Part shown: positions 34,413-43,697 of the stretch, one piece after another | Numbering within the stretch: position 1 is the first letter of the stretch | Layout: every line of letters starts with the position of its first letter | From: Leptospira yanagawae serovar Saopaulo str. Sao Paulo = ATCC 700523 | Lineage (GTDB): Bacteria; Spirochaetota; Leptospiria; Leptospirales; Leptospiraceae | NCBI RefSeq assembly: GCF_000332475.2 | Contig: NZ_AOGX02000029.1 | Location: 84,372 to 148,371 of the forward strand | Reading direction: 5' to 3' | DNA length: 64,000 nucleotides | Position numbers and translations under genes: made by a program | The notes under the pieces: model-generated | What the model was told of the DNA's origin: nothing | Databases searched by the model: none | What the model saw: the letters and a program-made list of their open reading frames with translations, nothing else

Positions 34413-37088
34413 ATGCCATTTGCCATCATTCAGAATTATCGTTACCAGTTTGTCTCTGGATTGGCTTTTTTAGTTTTCCTCTCTCTTTTTTATTCGAATC
34501 AAATTTCCATTGAAGACGAGAATCAGGAAGATGAATTTTTGCAGTTAGAGATTTCTCATCATTGGCCAGGCAAATCTGCTTTGCAAATTGAAGGACAAAT
34601 TGCTAAACCATGGGAGACAATATTGAAAACAGTAAACGGATATAGGGAACGTCAATTTGTATCCGATCATGGTATCTTAAAAATCTACTTGCAGATGGAT
34701 AAGGTCAATTCGCTCTCAGAATTCATTCAAACACTTCGCAATGTATACATATTAAATCAAAACCAGTTTCCAAACGATGTACATTTCCCTCGTATTCAAT
34801 CAAGGGAAGATAAGTCCTCTTTTTTCATCGTTTTAGAACAGATAGGTGGTTACGATGCTACCTCTGAAAAGGAACTCGAGCTGATATTGAGAAATTGGGA
34901 AACGGTTTCATCGGTAAACTTCCAATCTGGGATGGAAAAAGAAGTTGTTGTTCAGGTAAATGGAAACGATTTCCAAACTGACAAACTGCCAGCTTTATCG
35001 GAAGTTTTCCAAAATTTAAAACAAAGTCATTATGGGATTGGAAAAGAAGTAGAAAGTGGTCGCATTTCCTTAAAAACAATTCCGAATTCCATTGATGATT
35101 GGAGGGATGGAGTTGTTTTACAAAACCAAAAAAGTCCAGAATGGATACGATCATTATTACATTTCCAGCTGACTGATACCAATCAACAATCTGCGGTTCG
35201 CGTGAATGGTGAATCAAAATCAACAGTTATGGTTTATGCAAAGTCAGCATTTCATCTTCTCTTACTGGAAATTCAACTGCAAACTTTACTCAAAGTTCAT
35301 TCCCATTGGAAGATCATTATGGTTTCGAAACAAATTTTTATTGAAAACGCGAAGGAGTTGTTCTTCCTTTTGCTTTTTTTGGATCTTCTATCTTTTATTT
35401 TTTTAGGGTTATATCAAAAAAACTGGCTCCAACTATCGGCACTCATGATCATTTTTTATATATCAGTATTGTATTATCTTTTTTTATCTTCTGTATTCCA
35501 TCTAACATTGGGTAATTTTAGTTTCATTATTATTTTGTTTTTTAAATTACACTTACCTTTTTCCAAGAGACTTCGATGGAAACTTTCAGGTACGAAGCTC
35601 TTCCTAGTTTTAATTTTACTTGGGCTCTCCGTTTTAGTTGGATGGGTCCCTTTACTCGTTTTGAAACTTGTTATTTTTTATGGTTTATTACTTTTATTTT
35701 CTCAGATTTTATTTCGTATCTGCGATTGTTTTTGTGAGAAACATGTTTTCCCATTGGGAAGGGCAAAAGAAGAAAAGATTTTGTGTGCATTTGAAAAGTG
35801 GAATGGAAAACGAATGAAAAATCCTAAGTTTTACCAAGTGGCACTTTCTCTTTTTGTTTTGATTTTTACCACATTGTATTTGTTATATGATGCTGGAATG
35901 TCAAAACCAATTGCAATGGAAGACAGTTTTATGAAGTATGCAAAATTGGAATTTCCAAATTATATTTCTGAAGGGGAAGTTTACCGGATCACAAAACAAG
36001 TGGAATCTAAGTTGATTGATGGCAATTGGACAGATTTACTCATTGTCATTCCAAAACCTTATCGCTCTGAGTTTTATTTCAAAAATAAACTGAATGGATT
36101 GGAAATTCCATTTCGAAAATTGCCAACAGAATTGGGTTATTTTCACTTAGTAGAAGGAAACCATGCCGATACGTCTCAAATTTTGCGGTTCACACAAAAT
36201 GATTTAGCGAAATTGGAATCGGATCTCATGCAGTTAGTTCCGTGGTTACAATACAAAAGTGAAATCTCCGATGTTGTATTATGTTTCCAACCTTCGCACG
36301 AAGGATTAGAATTCAAAACAAATTCATTTTACCGAGTATTCCTTGGTCACTCACACCAAACTTCGATAAAAGAAGATATTTATACATTGCAACCCAATTT
36401 GTTAGGAAAGTTTTTATGGAACGGAAGATTGATAGATATCAAATTTCAGGTGAATCATTGGGAAAATTTAGATCCTTATTTAAAACAGATGAAAAAGTTA
36501 ACTTTGAATCAAACAATATTTGATTCTTCAATTCGGAATTACTCTCCAGTGAAACTGTTGAATCGATTTTACCAAATCAACGGAAAACCAACCTTAGAAC
36601 TTATGGTCAAAGGTGAAAACATCAATTGGGCAAAACTCGAATTCGAAATTCATGATTTTTTAAAACAAACAGATACGCATTTGTATGAGAGAATTTCCCC
36701 TAGTGCTCCCGTTCCTCAATATTCGATTTTACTTATTGTTTTGATTTTTGGAATCGTTAGTTTTCGTAAAAATGAAATTTTGAATTCTTTCCTTCGGATT
36801 TATTGTTTGTTGTTGGTTTCGAAACTCCAAAACACTTGGTTTGAAGCGAATTACATTCAAATCGTTTGGGTATTGATTTTTATACTGAGTGTAGAGTTAA
36901 CAAGTAGGAAAAGGAATTTATTTCGAGTGATATTTAGTTACCCGTTTATTTTTAGTTTTATCTTTTTACTCCTGTATCCAGGAAATGTTGGTTATTTATT
37001 ATTTTCTACGGTATGTTTAATCATGTTATATGCAATCCTTTCTCTAAAATTAAAACATTCTTTGCATTTTTTAAAACCAAAATATTAA
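34413..37088 (+). CDS. Divergent RND-like protein lacking recognisable proton-relay Asp
   Basis: The likely start is ATG 34413, just after the first RND gene; an earlier open frame overlaps that gene and is rejected. The topology copies an RND pump: one helix at residues 9-26, a porter-like region, a block of hydrophobic helices (about 340-500), a second periplasmic region, and five C-terminal helices. It is only 892 residues. The TM4 position reads LGNFSFIIILFFKLHLPF with no Asp, and the C-terminal block has no equivalent acidic residue. It is therefore probably not proton-coupled on its own and may form a hetero-oligomer with the first RND protein. Homology is inferred from topology and position more than from motifs. 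Confidence 0.7.
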   Translation: MPFAIIQNYRYQFVSGLAFLVFLSLFYSNQISIEDENQEDEFLQLEISHHWPGKSALQIEGQIAKPWETILKTVNGYRERQFVSDHGILKIYLQMDKVNSLSEFIQTLRNVYILNQNQFPNDVHFPRIQSREDKSSFFIVLEQIGGYDATSEKELELILRNWETVSSVNFQSGMEKEVVVQVNGNDFQTDKLPALSEVFQNLKQSHYGIGKEVESGRISLKTIPNSIDDWRDGVVLQNQKSPEWIRSLLHFQLTDTNQQSAVRVNGESKSTVMVYAKSAFHLLLLEIQLQTLLKVHSHWKIIMVSKQIFIENAKELFFLLLFLDLLSFIFLGLYQKNWLQLSALMIIFYISVLYYLFLSSVFHLTLGNFSFIIILFFKLHLPFSKRLRWKLSGTKLFLVLILLGLSVLVGWVPLLVLKLVIFYGLLLLFSQILFRICDCFCEKHVFPLGRAKEEKILCAFEKWNGKRMKNPKFYQVALSLFVLIFTTLYLLYDAGMSKPIAMEDSFMKYAKLEFPNYISEGEVYRITKQVESKLIDGNWTDLLIVIPKPYRSEFYFKNKLNGLEIPFRKLPTELGYFHLVEGNHADTSQILRFTQNDLAKLESDLMQLVPWLQYKSEISDVVLCFQPSHEGLEFKTNSFYRVFLGHSHQTSIKEDIYTLQPNLLGKFLWNGRLIDIKFQVNHWENLDPYLKQMKKLTLNQTIFDSSIRNYSPVKLLNRFYQINGKPTLELMVKGENINWAKLEFEIHDFLKQTDTHLYERISPSAPVPQYSILLIVLIFGIVSFRKNEILNSFLRIYCLLLVSKLQNTWFEANYIQIVWVLIFILSVELTSRKRNLFRVIFSYPFIFSFIFLLLYPGNVGYLLFSTVCLIMLYAILSLKLKHSLHFLKPKY

Positions 37089-37117
37089 TTTGAAACCCTT
37101 AGGGGCAGAGGCCCTTT

Positions 37118-40100
37118 ATGGTACAATTTTCCAAACGTTTCCAATCCATCCTATTGTCCTTATTGGTATTGTTTTCTTTCATTTTTCATTCAGTTCTTGC
37201 AGATTCTATCACAGATACTTGGGAAGTTCCAAATTACCAAAAGCAAAACTATGCAGAATTTTATGCATACCAATACTTCTCAAGTTCATTAGAAGATTGG
37301 GATTTCAAAGTGGAAGAGATGTTGGCGGAATCAATCAATTCTTGGTTAAGGGAAGCAAATGATCGAATTGAAAGTATTTTGGCAAATGAAACTGATTCGG
37401 ATCTGATCATTTCCAATGAAGGTTATCTTGATGAGAGAAAACGATCATTAGTATCTGAGGTATCCATTCTGTATGCGGAATGGGAAAGGGAACTTTTTGG
37501 TGATTACTTCGAAAATCGAGATGCCTTTTTGTTGAAACTAGAGACAGGCAAAGTTGACCAATTGTATTTGGAAAGGATTGGTTTGGAAACAATTTACGAT
37601 GAATATACTAAAGAAGAATTATTACAGTTAGAAAATCGTGAAAAAATCATACAATCCGCAAAAGAATGGGAATATGAATGGGAAAATTCAAAACAGGAAG
37701 GTCTAGATGCGTTTGCTACTTCATTAGAGTTATTGAAACAAGATTACGAGTCATATTTATTTAAAATTGAAGAAACGGAAGACCGATTCCAAACCAATTT
37801 AAGTGCGATTAGTGAATACAAGGAAACAGTTAAGAGTGTCATTTCTTATATGGTCTCTCAATTGAAGGATGGATTGGAAGTCAATTGTGGCATTGCTACA
37901 GGTTGCCAATATAAAAACATCGATGGAAGTTTTAATGAAGCTGGTAAAATTTTATCCAAACTAATTTCAGAATTATCTGAAGAATTGATTTCATCAAATG
38001 AAAATCCAGATTCCATTTTAACCTTAATTTCAACGAAAATTCAAAATTTTCTTAGTATAGAATCGAATTTGGCCTTAGAGGAACATTCGTACTTTCAAAA
38101 TCGAATTTATACTTATCAAACTGGACTCAATGTAAATTTAGATCAAACGAAATCTAACTTTGATTTGGGACTTGCCGATTGGATTTTACGCACTCAATTG
38201 TACCATGCGCTCACACCAGACCAAAAGTATGAAAATTGGAGGATTGAAACTGATGAAAAAATTGGAAATTTTTATAAAATTCATGATCCGTTTTTAAGAG
38301 CAATTTTCCAGTCAATCCATCATTCGGATGAAAATCGATTGGTGAGTTTGATCAATGAAAAGTTAGGGCCTGGACGTAGAGTCAATTCCATGTTAGGTTC
38401 TAATTTATATACAGATGTACATCATTTTTTGAATAATGATGAGATTTTAGGAATTCCCATTCCATTTGATAGCGCAACAAATGTGAACGGAAATTTATTG
38501 AGAGATGGAAATTTTTATTATGCATTTTGGAAAATGGAGAGGACCACTCCCGTTTTCCCTTCTGGAACATTTTATCGCCAAATGGGCGCTATCGGTTATT
38601 CTATTTTGTTTGAGATGTATGACGAAACTTCTTCTACTTCTGCACAGTATTGGAATGAGAATTACTCACAACTAAATTCACAAAATCATCACTTCCAAAA
38701 TCGGTTATTACCTGCTATCGGAAGTTGGGAATCGAAAGTGAAACAATATGCTGATGACTTTCGGACTTGGGCAGATGCCAAAGAAAATTTGAAAAATGAA
38801 GCCAAAACAAATTTAATTGCAAATATTGAACGATTGGAGGTTTCCAAAGAGAATTGGCTAAGCCAAATCGATAGAGAAAAAAAAGAGGGGGACGAGACAT
38901 GGCTTAAATTGTATGAAAAAGGAGAAGCTGTTCTTGTAAGTCCGACTAAAGAAGTTTCCAAACCAAATGAATTTTTGGTCTCCAATTTTGATGAAAAAGG
39001 ATTAAAGTCATTTGAGGAATTATCAGATTGGAAAGGAACAAATGAAGTTTCCGTTGGCGAACAAACTTTGTTATCGGAATTCCAACGGACCATTACTGGT
39101 GTAAATCAATATGCAAATGTTTTGCAGATGAATTATGATTTGGAGGCTCTCCAAAAAAAAGAACAAACTAAACTTTTAAACCAAATGGTTTATTCACTGA
39201 ACCAGGACTTATTGCAAAGTCGATCCTTCACAAAAGAGGAAAGTATACTGGTTGGGAACTATGATTATCAAACACTTTCAGCGGAGGAACGAAAGAATTT
39301 TGGACTTTGTTATGAAAATCCGAATCGGGCAGAATGTAACCATTTATTAAAAAAAGAATACGAAATTCAAATCAATCATAAAAGCCAAAATGTAACCATA
39401 CGAAAAGAAATTTATGATGGGATGTTAGGAGTCAAAAACCAAGAAGGTGAATATACGGCCTCCAAAATGGAGACGAATCGTCATTTTCAATTGAGCCAAA
39501 TTGGAAAAATCCAATCTTCCGATAGAAAGGATTTTTTTGTGGAATGGTCAGATGAAGATTGGAATCTTTTGACTCAGAAACAAAACGAACTATCAAACCA
39601 ATTTTTAACAAAATCTTTGGCGAATGACCAACTAACAATTGCTTCAAATATCCAATCCATTGAATTTCAAAATCAAAGGAATATGGAAACATTTTATGCA
39701 AATAAAGAGAAACAAGAAAACCAAGATTCTCTGATGCAAGAAATTGTCCTTGCATATCTAGGTGATGGCACAAAAGGCATAAAGGCATCCATGCAAGGTA
39801 AAATAGAATCTTCGATTAATAGTGAATTGGCAAAAGTTTGGATCCAAGCTTCGGGTGGAAGTGAGGCAGATATCCAGAAAGCAACCATGGCCATTGAGTT
39901 CATGCGAGGAAGATTGAAAGCTAAGAAAATTGAATCTAGGGACAATTTTGTTTCCGTGCAAAATCCGATGAGTGCAATTGAAACGGTTATCGGTAAATCG
40001 ATATCACATGGAATGCAATTTTTGAATCATTCTACAGGAGGGATTTACACCATTCCCATCAATTTAGCAATTGGGGGTGTCCTGACTCATACAAAAAGTT

Positions 40101-43009
40101 TAGTTGGTGAAACGCGATATGATGCATTAAAAGAACAAATTTCAGGTAGACATGAGGAAATTGCTGATCTGAAAGCAAACGAAGTGCAAATGGCAAAGAA
40201 CGCAATTTCAAATGAGATCGCAACGGTTACGGGAATTGATTTAGATATCATGTCGAAAGTGATTGAGGACAAGTACAACCAAAGAGAAATCAAAAAATCA
40301 AAACGTAGGAAATCGGAAAATAAGATTTCCGATCTTCAATCAAAATCAATTGGTGCCTATGGTGGGATGATCAAAACCGCCATGGTAGCAACAGGGATCA
40401 ATGAAGCCGAAATTGCTTCTTTGTTGGAAGACACAAACCAATTGATCCATTCTCGGAATATAAAACCTGATTCTAAAGTCGCCACATACTTTCAATATAC
40501 AGAACAAGGTTTTGGAATGCAAGCATCAGGAACACAATACCAATCTTCGTTTTTGGATTATACGGATGGAAAGACAGTTGTCACAGAATTAGGAAAACAA
40601 GCCCTAACAAAAGAAATTTCCAGGCTAACAGGAATTGATGAATCCTTTCTAAAACAAAGCGTAGATATTTCTTATGGCAATCGCGAGCGTGATAAGGCAA
40701 ATCAAAAAGCCAAATCGAAAGCGGCAAGACAATCCGTTGTAAACGCCATTTCTTTAGCGATAACAATGGGAGCTAGTGGTGCTTTAACAGGTGTCAATTC
40801 GGTTTTATCTTCTGTTGGAAAGGCGGCAAGTTTCGTGACACAAGGTGTGATCCCTGCTACAGTAAAGATGGGACAAGTGATTTCCACAACCATCGTGCAG
40901 ACAGTTGCTGGGAGCCATGAAGGTCCGAAGGGGGCTGTCGCAGGATTCACCAATGGTGTATTAAGTGGAATGATTGGGGAACGAACGAAATTCCAATCGG
41001 GATTTCTCAAAGGATTAATCCCTGGAATTGGAGTGAAATACAGTGCAGAAGAAGGATGGGGTGGAACCATTGGAATTGGAAATTCGACAAGTAATATCAG
41101 TTTGAGTGTTTCTGAAAAAGGAAATTCCTCCCTTCAGGTATCCAAGTCCATCGGTGATGGAGTTCAACTCACAGGAGATTTTACTTCCAATCAAGCATGG
41201 AATGTAGGGGTCCAATACAATCCCAAAGGTGAAGGTCCTAGGAAAGATTGGAATTATTCCATGATGTATGACTTAAAAGGATCGGGCCTTAGTGGTAGCA
41301 TTGGTTATACAGACCCAGAAACGGGGATTGGATTAACTGCGAACTTTGACAGGGCTGGCATATCCACATCTTCCGAGTTAAATGGTGTGAGAGTTGCAAC
41401 TTTTGGAAACAATGGGTTTCAATTGGAAGACTATGATTTTGCTAACCAAAATATCAATTTAGCACAGGATTTAAGTGATAGTAAGGTAGATTCTATCATC
41501 ACTCAGGAAAATGGGGGAGAAGATACTTTTTCAGATTTACTTAGTCAATTATCAATGTTAGGTGGAGTTCTAGTCGGTGGAATTGGACTTGTGAATTTAC
41601 TTCGCAATCGACAAATTTCTGATGCAAACCAATTGAATTTGAATGGAAATGATCTTGGAACTTCACCTTTTCAGGTATCCGCAAATGGTTCTGTTTTTGG
41701 CAGAATCGCTGATAAAGTCAAATCAGGATTTTTTAATTTAGGGACTTCCATTGGTCGTTTTTTTGACTCGTACAAAACCCAAAAATCTCTTTCCCAAGGA
41801 AATAATGCAACTAACTCGCCTTCTACACAAGAGACCGATAGAATCACGAAATTAAAAACGAAAATCATAGATGACTATAAAAAGGATTCAAGACTTGATA
41901 CAGAAAAAAAACTTTATGAATTGAAACAAGCAGGTGTGGATACCACGGAAATTGAAGCCAAAATCAAAGCGCTACGTGGTGGCAAAGATGTTCCGATGAC
42001 AAAGGCAGTCCAAAAGTCCTTAAATGAATACAAACGACTTAGGGAATCGCGTTCTATCGAACCAATTGGAACGGAAACTGCGGTTTACCTAACTTCCGAA
42101 GTTGCCCTTACGGATGTAAAGGTTTCCTATGATCCAAAGATAGAAACCAAACAAGCATACTTTCAAAGACTGGGAAATGAAATCTGTGAAGCGACAAAAA
42201 AAGTGGATCTTTCTAGTGACGAACTTGTCGCCTTACACACTGCAAACGTCGCAAAACTCTTGGGTGAAAACCTAAAGAGCTTAATAAAATATGGACGTTA
42301 TGTATTAAAAGATGGAAAACAAGACGTCTCTGGTGTAAATACGGTAAATGATGATGGATTCCGCCAAATAACAGAGACAGATTGTATCCGTTACATTGGA
42401 GCTGTTTTGCATGCGGCAGGCCTCACCGATAGAGGGGGCTTCGCCAATTTGAATTCGGATGTATTTTTAACTCCTGAGGAAATGGAACGAATGAATGCGG
42501 AGTATGAATCTGGTTTAGTCCATCAAAATGGAGTAGAATTCTTTCGACAGGCTGGAGGATTTTCCAAATTGGTATCAGAAAGGCTAACCACAGAAAAAGA
42601 TTTGAATGCACATAAAGAGAAGGGAGTGATCCCTGAATTAAAAGTGGGTATGATTGGGATTACGAGGAAAATGGAATTAGTTGAGGGTACAAAAAGAGCG
42701 GCGATGAAGTCCGACCATATCTACATTGTGATCGGTAAAAAATTCAATCCAGATCTAGGAGTGAATGAATACTTAATTTCAGAATCAGCAGGTGGATCCG
42801 GAATACAAAATCGATGGATCACATTGGAGACGAATGCGATGTTACTGGAAAATATCAAAACAAGATTAAAAAAAGAAAATTTTACTGATAAAGAAATAAA
42901 AGATAAGTTGAGGTCGATTAAGTTCCCAGCAAGAAATGCAGATTATCTGTTACGATCTGAATTTCATGAATTAACTCCACAGACAAGGAAAAATCCAAAT
43001 GAAACCTAG
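37118..43009 (+). CDS. Giant secreted protein (1963 aa) with possible C-terminal Cys-His peptidase domain
   Basis: A Sec signal peptide ends at SVLADS. Residues about 30-750 are Glu/Lys-rich and helical, probably long coiled coils. Residues about 890-1210 contain related helical units centred on TGID/TGIN motifs, followed by an Ala/Gly-rich segment. A Gly/Ser/Asn-rich beta region spans about 1300-1440, with one hydrophobic helix (LSMLGGVLVGGIGLVNLL) near 1490. The last 250 residues look like a separate domain with Cys1756 in TDCIRYIGAVLHAAG and His1867 in KSDHIYIVIG, the order and setting of NlpC/P60 or CHAP peptidases. It resembles the Leptospira long-protein family I remember as TIGR04388; this is unverified. 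It starts 29 bases after the RND-like gene. Function inferred: envelope structural protein or toxin-like effector. Confidence 0.75.
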   Translation: MVQFSKRFQSILLSLLVLFSFIFHSVLADSITDTWEVPNYQKQNYAEFYAYQYFSSSLEDWDFKVEEMLAESINSWLREANDRIESILANETDSDLIISNEGYLDERKRSLVSEVSILYAEWERELFGDYFENRDAFLLKLETGKVDQLYLERIGLETIYDEYTKEELLQLENREKIIQSAKEWEYEWENSKQEGLDAFATSLELLKQDYESYLFKIEETEDRFQTNLSAISEYKETVKSVISYMVSQLKDGLEVNCGIATGCQYKNIDGSFNEAGKILSKLISELSEELISSNENPDSILTLISTKIQNFLSIESNLALEEHSYFQNRIYTYQTGLNVNLDQTKSNFDLGLADWILRTQLYHALTPDQKYENWRIETDEKIGNFYKIHDPFLRAIFQSIHHSDENRLVSLINEKLGPGRRVNSMLGSNLYTDVHHFLNNDEILGIPIPFDSATNVNGNLLRDGNFYYAFWKMERTTPVFPSGTFYRQMGAIGYSILFEMYDETSSTSAQYWNENYSQLNSQNHHFQNRLLPAIGSWESKVKQYADDFRTWADAKENLKNEAKTNLIANIERLEVSKENWLSQIDREKKEGDETWLKLYEKGEAVLVSPTKEVSKPNEFLVSNFDEKGLKSFEELSDWKGTNEVSVGEQTLLSEFQRTITGVNQYANVLQMNYDLEALQKKEQTKLLNQMVYSLNQDLLQSRSFTKEESILVGNYDYQTLSAEERKNFGLCYENPNRAECNHLLKKEYEIQINHKSQNVTIRKEIYDGMLGVKNQEGEYTASKMETNRHFQLSQIGKIQSSDRKDFFVEWSDEDWNLLTQKQNELSNQFLTKSLANDQLTIASNIQSIEFQNQRNMETFYANKEKQENQDSLMQEIVLAYLGDGTKGIKASMQGKIESSINSELAKVWIQASGGSEADIQKATMAIEFMRGRLKAKKIESRDNFVSVQNPMSAIETVIGKSISHGMQFLNHSTGGIYTIPINLAIGGVLTHTKSLVGETRYDALKEQISGRHEEIADLKANEVQMAKNAISNEIATVTGIDLDIMSKVIEDKYNQREIKKSKRRKSENKISDLQSKSIGAYGGMIKTAMVATGINEAEIASLLEDTNQLIHSRNIKPDSKVATYFQYTEQGFGMQASGTQYQSSFLDYTDGKTVVTELGKQALTKEISRLTGIDESFLKQSVDISYGNRERDKANQKAKSKAARQSVVNAISLAITMGASGALTGVNSVLSSVGKAASFVTQGVIPATVKMGQVISTTIVQTVAGSHEGPKGAVAGFTNGVLSGMIGERTKFQSGFLKGLIPGIGVKYSAEEGWGGTIGIGNSTSNISLSVSEKGNSSLQVSKSIGDGVQLTGDFTSNQAWNVGVQYNPKGEGPRKDWNYSMMYDLKGSGLSGSIGYTDPETGIGLTANFDRAGISTSSELNGVRVATFGNNGFQLEDYDFANQNINLAQDLSDSKVDSIITQENGGEDTFSDLLSQLSMLGGVLVGGIGLVNLLRNRQISDANQLNLNGNDLGTSPFQVSANGSVFGRIADKVKSGFFNLGTSIGRFFDSYKTQKSLSQGNNATNSPSTQETDRITKLKTKIIDDYKKDSRLDTEKKLYELKQAGVDTTEIEAKIKALRGGKDVPMTKAVQKSLNEYKRLRESRSIEPIGTETAVYLTSEVALTDVKVSYDPKIETKQAYFQRLGNEICEATKKVDLSSDELVALHTANVAKLLGENLKSLIKYGRYVLKDGKQDVSGVNTVNDDGFRQITETDCIRYIGAVLHAAGLTDRGGFANLNSDVFLTPEEMERMNAEYESGLVHQNGVEFFRQAGGFSKLVSERLTTEKDLNAHKEKGVIPELKVGMIGITRKMELVEGTKRAAMKSDHIYIVIGKKFNPDLGVNEYLISESAGGSGIQNRWITLETNAMLLENIKTRLKKENFTDKEIKDKLRSIKFPARNADYLLRSEFHELTPQTRKNPNET
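40202..40735 (+). repeat. Degenerate internal repeats within the giant protein gene
   Basis: At protein level three segments share a helix, TGI(D/N), helix layout: EIATVTGIDLDIMSKVIED, TAMVATGINEAEIASLLED and EISRLTGIDESFLKQSVDI. The first and third continue with a similar basic tail (YNQREIKKSK, YGNRERDKAN). A weaker fourth copy (SELAKVWIQASGGSEADIQK) lies near 39818. DNA identity is low, so the duplication is old. Confidence 0.55.
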
Positions 43010-43646
43010 TATCCTATTTTTTATTGTTTTATATATGTTTACTTTTTGTAAAGAGAAGCAAGTGAGCGTACCACAAGCTGAGGAAGAGGATCCAATCACG
43101 ATTCTTACAGAAAGGGGTTGTGTTCCAAATCCAGAAACAAATCAAACCTGCTTGCGTAAAAAAGAAGAACTGAGCTGTTATAAAACTTTGGAAGAGGTAA
43201 AAAAATCAAAATTAGATAAGATATTTTTCAATCAAGTCTGGATGGGAGATGACCAACAAACATTATTTTATCATATTGATTCGAAAGGGAATTTGAAAAT
43301 TTTTGAAGGTGGACCGGATAAACTTCCTCATGAACGCCGATTGATTGGTTCAGGAAAATTCTTTCATGATCAAAACCAATGGTATTATGAACAGTCATGT
43401 AAAACTGATGTTTGTGAAAATTTTAAAATACCAATCCTATATCTAGATTGTGCATTAACTACAAATTTCAATAATCAAGGCGCAGTAAGAATAATCGAAT
43501 TCGGAAATCATGATAACATAGATGAAGAAAAAATCAAGAACAAGAAAAAGTATAAAGTCGTGACAATCGTTCAAGAAAAGGCGGAGCCATCCCAAATTTT
43601 TCATTATTTTATTTCGACTCCTGTCCCACCCATCCCCTCCAATTGA
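42999..43646 (+). CDS. Small lipoprotein overlapping the giant protein gene; possible immunity protein
   Basis: The ATG lies 11 bases inside the giant gene. The signal peptide ends in MFTFC, a relaxed lipobox. The mature part of about 195 residues has several Cys (GCVPNPETNQTCLRK, SCYKT, SCKTDVC) and predicted beta strands, with no known domain. Position directly after a protein whose C-terminus looks like a peptidase, plus periplasmic lipid anchoring, fits an immunity protein against a wall-targeting effector. It could equally be a structural partner. This role is inference only. Confidence 0.7.
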   Translation: MKPSILFFIVLYMFTFCKEKQVSVPQAEEEDPITILTERGCVPNPETNQTCLRKKEELSCYKTLEEVKKSKLDKIFFNQVWMGDDQQTLFYHIDSKGNLKIFEGGPDKLPHERRLIGSGKFFHDQNQWYYEQSCKTDVCENFKIPILYLDCALTTNFNNQGAVRIIEFGNHDNIDEEKIKNKKKYKVVTIVQEKAEPSQIFHYFISTPVPPIPSN

Positions 43647-43658
43647 TCCAACCACAAC

Positions 43659-43697
43659 CTGACTTTGTTTATACTTTCCAAATGTATACAAAGTCAG
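43659..43697. terminator. Inverted repeat between convergent genes, possible bidirectional terminator
   Basis: CTGACTTTGTTTATAC (43659-43674) pairs with GTATACAAAGTCAG (43684-43697), with two unpaired Ts in the left arm. It sits after the small lipoprotein and includes the last codons and stop of the cyclase. No U-run follows on either strand, so classic intrinsic termination is uncertain. Confidence 0.45.
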
